Source: Stentor coeruleus (Eukaryota; Ciliophora; Heterotrichea; Heterotrichida; Stentoridae). Taken from it: a stretch of 25,401 nucleotides of DNA. Of this stretch, positions 9,089-18,400 are shown in pieces; position 1 is the stretch's first letter; the number at the start of each line of letters is the position of its first letter. Location: positions 1 to 25,401 of the forward strand of contig MPUH01001035.1 of the NCBI GenBank assembly GCA_001970955.1, in the 5' to 3' direction. The position numbers and the translations under genes are program-made. The notes beneath the pieces were generated by a model. The model was given only the letters and a program-made list of their open reading frames with translations, was not told the origin of the DNA and did not search any database.

Positions 9089-9889
9089 TTATATATCTAG
9101 ATCAAGTTTTGAATCAGAAGGTTTGGGGTAGGTGTTATGGAATTGAGCCTGAGATTTGATATTCATTTTTATATGTGCTTTAATTTTATGATGCAAGCTT
9201 CCATTTTCATCAGAGTTTTGTTTGATTTTATGCAACAAGGATTTAATACGGTTTTTTACAAGCCCTTGAATGCGGTTTGGGACTAGTTTAGCAATGGCAC
9301 TCCATTTATTCCCATGTTTCAAAAAGCCTTTGAGTAGTAAAATATCTTCATCATCAGTCCATTGTCCTCTATTAATGTCTGGGTTTAAATAGTTATTCCA
9401 GCGTTCTTTACATGTCTTTGAATTGCGGATATTTAAACGATTATGTATCTCTTCATTAAGCACATTAGAAATTTTACTCCACTTACACCCAAAGCGATTT
9501 ATTAAATTTGCCAGCATCTCATCTTCATTTTGAGACCATTTCCCAGGTCTTAATGTCCCATTAGCTATAATCTCTTTAACTTTCAACATGACTTGTTCTG
9601 GACTTTGAGGCAATCCCAATGCAATGATGCCAAAATCATTCAAAATCAATTCTTCAATGCTTTTTTTGTTTTTTTGGCAGTATTGCATTGATAAATTAAA
9701 CACTTCCTCAATTTGTATTTTGCTCCAAGTCCTATGATATTTGATTTTCTCTACTTTTTCAGGTTTTTCCTCCATGGCGCTGGGGTTAAAGGCTAAGGGT
9801 AAAGGTGAATACGATGGCATATAACCGTTTTGGAAAAGATAAGGAAACGTATGAGAGGAATTAAAGAAATATAAAAGGTTGGGATCCAT
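9089..9889 (-). CDS. R2R3-type MYB DNA-binding protein
   Basis: 266 residues on the minus strand. Two clear MYB/SANT repeats: R2 about 116-170 with W118, W137 and W164 (GKWSQNEDEML..., WSKIS, CKERWNNYL), and R3 about 174-222 with W177 and W196 and KNRIKSLL as the recognition helix. R2 carries an insertion (EEIHNRLNIRNSKT) before its third helix. A region at about 52-110 (HRTWSKIQIEEVF...) may be a degenerate first repeat. MYB proteins of this kind bind DNA in the nucleus; some (CDC5, c-Myb types) also act in splicing or cell cycle control. The C terminus is basic. The start ATG lies at the edge of a G-rich, C-poor flank. It is transcribed away from the coiled-coil gene at 10490. Confidence 0.92.
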   Translation of the reverse strand: MDPNLLYFFNSSHTFPYLFQNGYMPSYSPLPLAFNPSAMEEKPEKVEKIKYHRTWSKIQIEEVFNLSMQYCQKNKKSIEELILNDFGIIALGLPQSPEQVMLKVKEIIANGTLRPGKWSQNEDEMLANLINRFGCKWSKISNVLNEEIHNRLNIRNSKTCKERWNNYLNPDINRGQWTDDEDILLLKGFLKHGNKWSAIAKLVPNRIQGLVKNRIKSLLHKIKQNSDENGSLHHKIKAHIKMNIKSQAQFHNTYPKPSDSKLDLDI

Positions 9890-10489
9890 ATATTTTATAA
9901 CTTAACATTTTGATTCATCCATACATGAAGGGTTGATTAAATTGTAATAGAAGGGTATAAATATTTTATATATGTATAAGAAGTTATAAATAGGATATAA
10001 GATTATTAAAGTAGCGATAAATATTATGGTTTTATAATAATAATATGGAAAGAAAGAATCAGGATTTTTATTTTGTGAGTTAGATAGTTAAGAGGAAGCG
10101 ATTTATGATACTTTTTATGATTGGGATTTATATGTAGGATTAATAGTGATAAATAATAGATTTTTCTAAGGATAATTATAAATTATTCTCAGACTTGTAG
10201 CATAGATGCCATATTAACATTATGCATATACTTATTGCACTTAGTATTAAGAAAAAATAATCATATTAAATGAATATAGCCTCATTCCAGACATCACCAG
10301 AATTTCATATAATTTCTTCAAGTATTCATATTAAATATAATATATAAACTATCAGCCTTCATAAATCGCATAATTTCTTTATCCTTACAAAATTTTCCAA
10401 AATCCTAACATCTCTTTATACAATAACAACCACTCCAGTTCTTTTTCATACACCCTATCATTATTTCCTTATTTGCTATATGTATAAAA
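9890..10489. promoter_or_regulatory. Divergent intergenic region, likely bidirectional promoter
   Basis: 600 bases between two divergent start codons. The left half (9890-10170) has almost no C on the plus strand; the right half (about 10200-10489) has almost no G. Each half is therefore G-poor on the sense strand of its own gene. No ORF or RNA gene seen. No specific promoter motif could be established. Confidence 0.5.
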
Positions 10490-11998
10490 ATGAACTCTCT
10501 CGAAAAGTTTCCAACTGAGAAAAAGCAAAGCAAATACACTTATAATGAACTTGTCCTTGATATTCAAGAAGGAAACTCCTCACTGAGCGATTATTCTTCA
10601 GAACTCACACCAACAGGTTCTCAAGAGTCTAACCCCTCAAAAATATTTGGCAACTCATCAAGGTTTTACAAGGCTATGAAAGATTTCCAACAATCATCAG
10701 ATGTTAACATATTAAAAGAAGAACTTTGGGCTAGTAGAAAAGAAATTGCAAACCTTGAAAAGAAACTTTTAGAAAAAACAGAAGAAATTTTTGACTTGAA
10801 AAAAGCATCTTATGAGACTTTGGAGATGGAAAAAAACACGGAAGATTTAAAAAAACAATTAGGAAAAGGAGAAAATGAAAGGAAAATGCTTGAATTAGAA
10901 AATACCAAACTAAGGGCGAGGATAACTTCAGGGATGTCAAACTCAAGAAGCCAAAATTCAAAGGTTTTCGATAAACTTAAAAATCTTGTTGAATTCCAAG
11001 GGAAGAAAATTAGTTTAGGGTATGAGTTTTTGTTATCAAAAACCATGTCTAAGATACAAGATAATGAAAAAAAATTCAATAATGTATTTGGCAATGTTAA
11101 TCAAATGATTAAAAAGTTTCAATCCCAGAAAACTGAACTTAAATTCGAAATGAGCTCAGCTGCTAAAAATAATGAAATTGCTAACCTTAAAAAGGAGCTT
11201 GTAAATTTAAAAAAATTATATGAGAAAAAACTCGAAGAATCCGAAAAGAAAAACAGTATCCTCGAAAACAAACTCATAGTTTTACAAAAAGCAATGAAAG
11301 TAAACTCTGAAGAAACGCAATCTCTATGCGTAGAAAACCGTCTTGTAAATGACATAAACCAAGAACTCGAAAAGGAAAACATAAAACTCCTCAAAGCATT
11401 TGAACAGCAAAAGCAAAAATCAAACCTGAACAAAAGCACTATAAAAGACTTAAAAAAATCTACCTCAGATGATAAAATATGCTTATCAAGTCGTTCTCGT
11501 GATAAAACTCCAATACAAAGCAAAGAAACTCTTTATCACAAAGAACTTGTAAGTTCACTTCAATCAAAAATCTACTTAAAAAACATAAAAATCCAAGTTT
11601 TAACCCAAGAACTAAAACACTCAGAAAATAAATACCAAAAACTCTTAAACGAATACGGGCAAAAAAATGAACCAAAATCCAACCTTAAAAAAACCTCAAA
11701 AGAAGCTTTTCATCCACGAAGAAACTCCATACAAATGCATGAAATTTATGAAGAAAAACCTCTAGAACGATACTCCCTACAAGAAAAATACGAAAAACTT
11801 CTACAAGAATACTCCCAAGCCCGAGAAATCATAGAAAAAGACGGCAAATTCCAACCAAAATGCTTGCAACTTGAAGAAAAAATCATCGACATCGAATCAG
11901 AACTTGTTCTAGCCAATAACAAAATCGACAAATACAAAAAAATCCTCACAAAAAACAGCTACGAATCTAGTCCTCCATCAAAGTTTACTTCAAAATAA
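10490..11998 (+). CDS. Large coiled-coil protein
   Basis: 502 residues. The first 70 are polar and Ser-rich. From about 75 to 320 and again 345-490 the protein is Lys/Glu/Leu-rich with long heptad-like runs (LWASRKEIANLEKKLLEKTEE, split here for length, is typical), broken by a Ser/Lys-rich linker around 320-345. This predicts an elongated parallel coiled coil. Such proteins are usual in ciliate cortex and basal bodies, but no family motif is recognised, so no function is claimed. There is no TM segment. Unlike most genes here, the 3' part of its sense strand stays C-rich and G-poor. It converges on the pseudokinase gene, with stop codons about 45 bases apart. Confidence 0.82.
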   Translation: MNSLEKFPTEKKQSKYTYNELVLDIQEGNSSLSDYSSELTPTGSQESNPSKIFGNSSRFYKAMKDFQQSSDVNILKEELWASRKEIANLEKKLLEKTEEIFDLKKASYETLEMEKNTEDLKKQLGKGENERKMLELENTKLRARITSGMSNSRSQNSKVFDKLKNLVEFQGKKISLGYEFLLSKTMSKIQDNEKKFNNVFGNVNQMIKKFQSQKTELKFEMSSAAKNNEIANLKKELVNLKKLYEKKLEESEKKNSILENKLIVLQKAMKVNSEETQSLCVENRLVNDINQELEKENIKLLKAFEQQKQKSNLNKSTIKDLKKSTSDDKICLSSRSRDKTPIQSKETLYHKELVSSLQSKIYLKNIKIQVLTQELKHSENKYQKLLNEYGQKNEPKSNLKKTSKEAFHPRRNSIQMHEIYEEKPLERYSLQEKYEKLLQEYSQAREIIEKDGKFQPKCLQLEEKIIDIESELVLANNKIDKYKKILTKNSYESSPPSKFTSK

Positions 11999-12041
11999 CT
12001 CTATTTAAAAACTATTACAAAACCATCTTTACACATTATAA

Positions 12042-13346
12042 TTAATCTTTTTTCATAGCAACCTTTAGTTTTTCTTGAAGAAAATCAACACTAACCCCAA
12101 ATTCCAAAGCTAACTCTTTAAAATTCTCACTATTATATACCTTCTGTTCTGAATACCCAGCAAATATCACTTCTAAAGATTCAGAAATCATACTAAGTTG
12201 CCTTTCGACATTTAGAATATTTTCTCTATCATTATTAGAAACACTCATACCAAGTAAGTCTTTTATTCCAACATCCACACCTGTAAAATCATCATTTTTA
12301 AGCCATTCATGTTGTATCAAATCATTAACTTTAGCTCTTTTTTCTTCATTATACTGTGTTGCTGCACATAAAAAATCACAGTAAAATCGTGAAAATCTAG
12401 GCAAATAAGGGATTTCTGTACATATCAAAGCGCTATGTAATAAACAGCACTCACCTCCAAGGTTCAAACATTCATTAGCCCATTCTGAACCCCCAAGACT
12501 AGCTGCAAGCAATGTGGCTCCAAGGTCGAAAACATCTTCAGCTGTAGAAAAAGTTTTTTTATTTCCTTCATCTTTTAAATTCAAACGTGATGTTAATCCA
12601 AGTCCTAATTTAGCTTTGCCTGTACGAGAAAACATGATCTGACTTAAATCAATACCCCCATGAGGTCCTATTTTCTTATGATGTATACTTAAACCTAACA
12701 ATATTTTCTTTGTTGTATCTCTTAAAACTTTTTCAGGTATTGACCCTATAGATTCACAAAGTCTTAATAAAGAATCTCCAGCCATATATTCCATGACTAT
12801 TGTTACACATCCTTCAGGGCTATTCCAAAAACTAGAGTTTACTTCCATCCAATGTCGAGAGGTTTTCTGATTATTTTGCCATGATTTGATTATTTCAAGA
12901 AGCTTTTGTCTTATAACAAATGTACTAACTGGGACTTCTTTTGATGCATATAAATGTAATGATGGACCATGTAAGGATTTTTTTACTATCCCTGAACGAC
13001 ATGAGGATTTTAGTATAGAAATTGTTATCATTTCATCTAGACGGACTATAGATTGAACTAACATATCAGTTTGAATACTGTTATTTGGCGTGCTGTTTAG
13101 GAGTTTTGGGAAAAAAGCTAGTTTGTTTATAGCTTTGTTAAATGCACTGTGTTTTGATGAGGACTGTTTTAGTGGGGATAATAATTTCTTTACGTTTTTA
13201 AATTCGTTTGCTGCTGAGAGCTCTTGATGATGCTCTTGGAGTTTTTTATTTGTCAAGTGCTTGGGTTGGGAAAATGCTTTGGGTAGTCGGCTTGAGATCA
13301 TGATTTTTCCTAAGGGTACTGCAAATTTCGATTCCTCTTCTTTCAT
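12042..13346 (-). CDS. MAP2K-like pseudokinase
   Basis: 434 residues. The kinase-like region runs from about 105 to 350. The beta3 lysine is probably kept (K136 in LYASKEV), and the hinge reads VTIVMEYMAGDSL (about 181-193), followed by a MAP2K-like helix (IPEKVLRDTTKKILLGLS). The catalytic loop that should be HRDIKPSN is HGGIDLSQ (229-236), so the base Asp is Gly. The DFG motif is replaced by LGL (249-251), so the metal-binding Asp is also lost. The glycine loop is degenerate. The helix F Asp is kept (D271 VFDLG). These losses predict no normal phosphotransfer; the fold could still act as a scaffold or allosteric partner in a MAP kinase pathway. N- and C-terminal extensions are polar. The neighbours give no further clue. 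Confidence 0.85.
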   Translation of the reverse strand: MKEEESKFAVPLGKIMISSRLPKAFSQPKHLTNKKLQEHHQELSAANEFKNVKKLLSPLKQSSSKHSAFNKAINKLAFFPKLLNSTPNNSIQTDMLVQSIVRLDEMITISILKSSCRSGIVKKSLHGPSLHLYASKEVPVSTFVIRQKLLEIIKSWQNNQKTSRHWMEVNSSFWNSPEGCVTIVMEYMAGDSLLRLCESIGSIPEKVLRDTTKKILLGLSIHHKKIGPHGGIDLSQIMFSRTGKAKLGLGLTSRLNLKDEGNKKTFSTAEDVFDLGATLLAASLGGSEWANECLNLGGECCLLHSALICTEIPYLPRFSRFYCDFLCAATQYNEEKRAKVNDLIQHEWLKNDDFTGVDVGIKDLLGMSVSNNDRENILNVERQLSMISESLEVIFAGYSEQKVYNSENFKELALEFGVSVDFLQEKLKVAMKKD

Positions 13347-14144
13347 TATTTAAATGATATTGATTTTATAAGGGATTAGTTTAGTTTGGAGATATTGGGA
13401 GTTACTGGGTTTGTGGGTTAAGGGTGTTGGCAGTGGATTGGGAAGGATTGGGAAGTTTTTGGAATGAGGAGGCTGATGTGGAATATTGATATATGAAAGA
13501 TGATAAGTAGGGTAAATTATGAAATGAGGGTTTTTAAAGGGTGGTTATGATTTTTAGCTTTAGGATTTTTTGGTGATTTGTAGTTTATTATTTGATTTTG
13601 AAAACGATACTACAGATATTGTATGATAAGAGAGATATGCTATTAAAAACTAGTAGAAGTATTATGTATTTTATAAAGAGTACTTTTTATGTTTTAAAAC
13701 CGTTAGGCTTTTTACCTTCTTATAATCCCTAAATCAATAAAAGCTATCAACCCAGACCTACAAATTATCTTTAAACCAATCATCATAATCAATAAATCAG
13801 CATCTTATTAAAACATAAATTCATGATCCAAATCCTAACCTTTCAGCTTTCTAATAAATTTCAATACTAATATAAAACTAAAATTATACATAAATCTTAT
13901 AAAATCTCCAATAATCCATAATCTCAAAACCACAAAACCTTCTTTTTCACATAATTTTCTCCTATCTTCACACATTAGCTCATAACCCTCTTAAAAAAAC
14001 TCTAAACTTCCATCATAAATAAAATTTAAACTTAACCTCTTTTATCTATTCCACTAATCTATTCAAACCATCCCTTCAAATTCCATATAAAAACTTCAAC
14101 CTTTCATACTAATTTCCTACGTCATCAAAACTAAAATCTTCCCC
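13347..14144. promoter_or_regulatory. Divergent intergenic region with a sharp strand-composition switch
   Basis: About 800 bases between divergent start codons, with no ORF. By hand count, 13381-13440 holds 25 G and 2 C, while 14041-14100 holds no G and 17 C. The switch falls near 13560-13690. Likely holds both promoters and 5' UTRs; no named motif can be supported. Confidence 0.55.
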
Positions 14145-15380
14145 ATGCCATTAATTTTTATAATGTTTATTAGAGTACTTCAGAAAACCTTTCCTCTACG
14201 TCGTTGTATAAGACTAGGAGATTCAGGTCCTTTAGAAGAAACAGAACGTGACTTTCTTCCTACTGAAGTTTTCTATAAACAACTAAATGAACGTGGCTTT
14301 GATTTCTATACAGGAGTTCCAGATTCCCTCCTAAAAGACTTTTGTGGATATGTTTCTGATAATCATCCAATTGATAAACATATAATCGCAGCTAATGAAG
14401 GTACTGCAGTCGCTATAGCAGCAGGCTATCATATGGCAACACGTAAATATCCAATGGTTTATATGCAAAATTCAGGTTTGGGTAATACAATAAACCCTCT
14501 TTTAAGCTTAGTTCACCCAAAGGTATACAAAATCCCTATGTTACTGCTTATTGGTTGGCGTGGTGAGCCTGGTAAAAAAGATGAACCACAACATATGGTC
14601 CAAGGAAAAGTTATGAACAGTCTTTTAACTGATGTTGGTATAGGCTTTGAAGTACTCCCTGACTATGAAGAAGGTGCAGCTGCAGCTTTAGATCTTGCGT
14701 TGTTCCATCTAAAAAGTAGAGGTTCGCCTTATGCTTTTCTTGTTCGCAGACAATGTTTCGTAAAATATGACATAAAAACTCCTGTTGTTGCTGATTTCCC
14801 ATTAAACCGTGAACAAGCAATTGAAGCTTTAGTTGAAAAACTTGGAAAATATGATGTTGTTGTTGGGACTACTGGATTTCCTTCACGTGAACTTTATGAA
14901 ATGAGAATCAAAAAAGGTCAAAGCATACAACAAGATTTTTATTGTGTTGGGTCTATGGGACATGCTTCAAGTATTGCTATGGGTATTGCTATTGCTAAAC
15001 CAAGTAAAAAAATATATTGCTTTGATGGAGATGGAGCTTTCTTAATGCATATGGGAGCTGCTGCCCAAATAGGTGCAAGAAATCTTCATAATTACAGGCA
15101 TATATTATTAAATAATGGGTCACATGATTCTGTTGGAGGGCAGCCGACAATTGGCTTTAATGTGAACTTTTCTCAAATCGGTCAGGCTTGTGGGTATAAA
15201 TATGTGGCTACTGCTACAACGAAAGAAGAAATACAAAATGCTTTGGCGGAAATGGATAAAGTAGATGGATCTTGTTTCTTGGAAATTAAATTGAGAAGGA
15301 AGACTAGAAAAGATTTAGGGAGACCAAAGAGTGAACCTAAAGATAACAAAGAGCTTTTTATGGAGTTTTTAAATCACTAA
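14145..15380 (+). CDS. Phosphonopyruvate decarboxylase (ThDP-dependent)
   Basis: 411 residues. It converts phosphonopyruvate to phosphonoacetaldehyde and CO2, the step that makes phosphonate biosynthesis irreversible after PEP mutase. The N-terminal pyrimidine-binding domain (about 38-205) starts with FYKQLNERGFDFYTGVPDS and has the cofactor-activating Glu, E85, in AANEGTAVAIAAGY. The C-terminal diphosphate-binding domain has the GDG...NN motif (GDG 295-297, NN 323-324) and GSMGHASSIAMGIA at 269-282. LLLIGWRGEPGKKDEPQH (133-150) is typical of this family and separates it from sulfopyruvate and pyruvate decarboxylases. Residues 1-36, with an Arg/hydrophobic N terminus, exceed bacterial homologues and may target mitochondria; M7 is another possible start. 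Ciliates are classic makers of 2-aminoethylphosphonate (ciliatine) lipids, so the role fits. Confidence 0.93.
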   Translation: MPLIFIMFIRVLQKTFPLRRCIRLGDSGPLEETERDFLPTEVFYKQLNERGFDFYTGVPDSLLKDFCGYVSDNHPIDKHIIAANEGTAVAIAAGYHMATRKYPMVYMQNSGLGNTINPLLSLVHPKVYKIPMLLLIGWRGEPGKKDEPQHMVQGKVMNSLLTDVGIGFEVLPDYEEGAAAALDLALFHLKSRGSPYAFLVRRQCFVKYDIKTPVVADFPLNREQAIEALVEKLGKYDVVVGTTGFPSRELYEMRIKKGQSIQQDFYCVGSMGHASSIAMGIAIAKPSKKIYCFDGDGAFLMHMGAAAQIGARNLHNYRHILLNNGSHDSVGGQPTIGFNVNFSQIGQACGYKYVATATTKEEIQNALAEMDKVDGSCFLEIKLRRKTRKDLGRPKSEPKDNKELFMEFLNH

Positions 15381-15596
15381 TTTAGAGTAAGTTATATTCA
15401 TATTAGAAGCTTTTATTCTTTAAACAATAAAATCCTATTTTTTTCTTTAAAAATCTATATATTAACTCATAAAATAAATGTAAAATTAAAATTGCCTCAC
15501 TTCCAAAACATTTTAAAAATACAAAAAAAGTATCTTAATAAGTATAAAATACAACATTATTTTCTTATCCAATAAAATTATTTTATATAAAAATCT

Positions 15597-16784
15597 TTAA
15601 TCATAACTTGTAGTATAATAAGAATCATAACTTGATGAAGATGAATCAAAAAACTCTGGCTCTAATATACCCAAATTCAACCCTGGTACACAAGAAGGTT
15701 TATCTTTATTTACAGGCCTCCCCGACACAATATTCTCAGTTTCAGAACAGCTTTCCATAATCCCAGATTCCGAATAATTCGGTAAACTCTTTTCTTTTTT
15801 ACTCTCCACATCTGTTTCAAATACTTCTTCAACAGGATACCCTCTTTGTTTCAAAGCGAGAATCAGTTTTAGCAACTTTTTTTCCTTATGTTTATAGTTT
15901 TTTATATCATCTTTAAGTTTACCTATAGCTTCAAAATACGTTTTATTTTCCAAAAGCAACGCCTTCCATTTATTATCTTCTTTTGGCACTTCAGATATAT
16001 TAAAATTTGTTATATAACATAGTTTTTTTTGTATTTCTGTGCAGATTTCTTCACTTCTATTCAGTCTTTTACTTATTTCTGCATTTTCCCTTTTTTGTTT
16101 TTCAAGCTCTTTTTCCTTACTTCGATTTATGTCTTGTTGGCAATTCAATTCATAGCTTATTTCTTTTATTTTCTGGTTCAGTTCTTTTAGGGTTTTTGAT
16201 GATGCTTTTCTTACAATAACTGAGTCGTATGCATCTTTAATCCTTTGGAGGACCGCAGCAAAGACAATATCTTTTTTTATAACCTCATCAAAAATTTCTC
16301 TGTAGATTTCAAAATCTTTTTCTGAGTTCTGTTTAAAATCTAAGTTTTTACTTTGAAGCTTTTCGTTTAAATGGATTTCAATAAAACTTGCTTCTTTTTG
16401 GTAGTTGGCAAGTTTTTCAGTGAGGATTTCTTTATAGTCGTTAAGTGAATTTCCTGAAGAACTGTGTTTAGAAATACTAAGATCACGTTTATCTAACAGA
16501 CTATGCCTGGAATCGTTAGCTTTAAGTATTACTGATTGATTAGAAAGTCTACTAGGTGAAGCTTTTTTTAAATGTAATTGGGGTCTATGTTTTAGGTTAG
16601 AAGAAGAGTTAGCTTTAGCTATTGATTGGATTTGAGAATATGGAGACTCTTTGTTTCCTATCATGAGTTTAGAACTTGAAGGATTTGGGTTTAAAAGGAT
16701 ATTATTCCTTCTTGTCCCAAGCATAGGGGTTAAAGGACGACCTGAATCTAGAGAAGGCTCTTGCTGTCTGGATTTTTTTGACAT
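15597..16784 (-). CDS. Coiled-coil protein with basic, Ser-rich N terminus
   Basis: 395 residues. Residues 1-115 are Ser/Lys/Arg/Asn-rich and likely disordered. Residues about 115-315 are Lys/Glu-rich, with coiled-coil heptads around 195-255 and 280-310. The coiled coil ends in a short, well-ordered-looking motif, LLKLILALKQRGYPVEEVF, followed by an acidic region and a Ser/Tyr-rich C terminus ending SYD. The motif looks like a conserved element, but I cannot name the family. No catalytic or membrane signature. It converges on the phosphonopyruvate decarboxylase gene and starts next to a G-rich flank typical for minus-strand genes here. Confidence 0.8.
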   Translation of the reverse strand: MSKKSRQQEPSLDSGRPLTPMLGTRRNNILLNPNPSSSKLMIGNKESPYSQIQSIAKANSSSNLKHRPQLHLKKASPSRLSNQSVILKANDSRHSLLDKRDLSISKHSSSGNSLNDYKEILTEKLANYQKEASFIEIHLNEKLQSKNLDFKQNSEKDFEIYREIFDEVIKKDIVFAAVLQRIKDAYDSVIVRKASSKTLKELNQKIKEISYELNCQQDINRSKEKELEKQKRENAEISKRLNRSEEICTEIQKKLCYITNFNISEVPKEDNKWKALLLENKTYFEAIGKLKDDIKNYKHKEKKLLKLILALKQRGYPVEEVFETDVESKKEKSLPNYSESGIMESCSETENIVSGRPVNKDKPSCVPGLNLGILEPEFFDSSSSSYDSYYTTSYD

Positions 16785-17905
16785 TTTTATAGTGAAAAAA
16801 AGTTAGAAAGTTTATGGGGGCAATTTGTAAGAAAATTAAGGGGAAACATAAGAAAATTGGCTTGTTGTTGCTTTTGGGAATTAAAAAATTATGGGTAGTT
16901 CTTGGGATTTTAGTGTAGGGATTAGAATTTAATTGTTTGGCTAAGATGTTTTGGTGAAAAAAATAAGCAGAAATGTTTTGGATAGATTTTATTGATAGAT
17001 ATGATGCGGATGTTTTTATTAGGATAGGTTTGAGGAGGAGATTGAATTGTTTAATTGGGTTTAGTTTTTTTGGTAATTTTAATCACAATTATTTTTTATA
17101 AGTAGTTTTGGTGGAAATGTATTATCTGATTTTATTTATTCTCTCATTAGTATTATATAAATTGCAAATTTGTTAAAGCTAATTACTTTTCATCATTTAG
17201 CAAAATACCAGCGCATAATATTATAATATACCTTGGTATGATTAACTACATAAAGAAAAATAAACCAAAAAACTTAAAATCTCCTTTATTCATATTCATA
17301 TCCAAATATTAATATATTTAACAACAATTCCAATCATAAAACTCAATTCACCCAAACTAAATATTCTAAACCATGAATCTAAATCCAAATCCAAAAAAAA
17401 AACACATATGCATCTCTATCCTAATAAAAATTCATCTCAAAATAATCTCATAATCCATTTCTCAAGCATAAATCTTATTATCAAAATCCTCCCTTTAACC
17501 ATTTTAAATCCTATCTTCCAACATCACAGCTTATTTTTTCCATTTTCTTCTAGGCTAAAATGTTCATATTTTATCGATATCACAAATCTTCTTTATCTAT
17601 TCAACATTACCTTTTACTTTTAGACTCTATCAAAAATTCATGCTAAAATTTTTTGCCATCCAAAAAATACTCTGTAGTTTTTTCATATAAAAATCCTTGA
17701 CTTTTTAAACTTTAAACCATTTTGGATTTTTATAAAAATAAACTTTAAGTATAAAACCCTTGCTTAAGAGACTTTTACAAATTTGATGTGATTTTGTATT
17801 GGAATTTGTTGAAGAGTACGATGAAGCATTTCTAAGAGTTAAATTGATTTTATGGGTATCAAAACATGGCTGATATTAAAGAAAATTTGTTAGTTAAAGG
17901 CGTAT
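16785..17905. promoter_or_regulatory. Divergent intergenic region
   Basis: 1.1 kb between divergent starts. The left part (16785-17090) is G/T-rich with few C, and the right part (17220-17660) is A/C-rich with few G, repeating the switch seen at the other divergent gaps. ORFs here are short and low-complexity and look like chance. A protein-like frame (EFVEEYDEAFLRVKLILW, about 17805-17865) ends at a TGA near 17873 and could be a lost exon; see the findings. Confidence 0.45.
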
Positions 17906-17916
17906 ATGAAAAAAAG
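17902..17916 (+). other. Candidate 15-nt intron
   Basis: The sequence gtatatgaaaaaaag is exactly 15 nt, with GT, AG and A at position 10 like the two supported introns. It is not proved, because splicing neither repairs nor opens a frame into the downstream ORF on its own. Confidence 0.3.
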
Positions 17917-18157
17917 CAGTTTGATTTTAGAAGGTTCCCCAAGCCTAATGAGTAAGAACTCTAAGAATGGGACAAGAAAAGGTCTTTACACCTCAAACAG
18001 AACAAAAACAAGGAAAGAGCCGGAATATAGATATGGATTGCCTCCAATGGCCCCTCACAATACGACCCAGGATATTATCAATAGTCACCCTAATATCCTA
18101 TATGATGAAGAAGAACTAATGGGATGGTTCCCGAGCATCCTCAGTACAGTGGTCTAA
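17906..18157 (+). CDS. Small protein with HEXIM-like PxNTTQ motif
   Basis: 83 residues, or 69 if translation begins at M15 (17948). The order is a basic Ser/Lys/Arg stretch (16-40), then YGLPPMAPHNTTQDII (43-58), then an acidic patch DEEE (67-70) and WFPSILSTVV at the C terminus. The central PHNTTQ resembles the PYNTTQ element of metazoan HEXIM proteins, which inhibit P-TEFb. The basic/PYNT/acidic order is also alike, but the protein is far shorter and the Tyr is His. A 15-nt GT...AG candidate intron (17902-17916) overlaps the first ATG; if it is spliced, the start would be M15 or lie in an upstream exon. Function is unknown. Confidence 0.55.
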   Translation: MKKSSLILEGSPSLMSKNSKNGTRKGLYTSNRTKTRKEPEYRYGLPPMAPHNTTQDIINSHPNILYDEEELMGWFPSILSTVV

Positions 18158-18400
18158 CCTTAAGCTATACTAAATTTAAATCCATACTAAGATTGATAAA
18201 ATTTTCTTTCTGTTTCATCACTACATAATTCTCAACCACTCTCCTCAAACATTTCCACATCTTGTTCTATACATTTAAAACTTCTTTCTCAAAAATTTCT
18301 ACACAACACAAAATCTTCCTTTTTTTACTAATAAAAACTCCATACTACTTTAATCAAAAAAACCTTTTTTTCAAAACATAATGTTTATCTAACCTAAAAT

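Noticed and set aside
17408..17623. 71-codon ORF rich in Ile, Leu, Asn and Ser
   Set aside because: It lies in an A/C-rich 5' flank, has no domain-like pattern and looks like a chance open frame in biased sequence.
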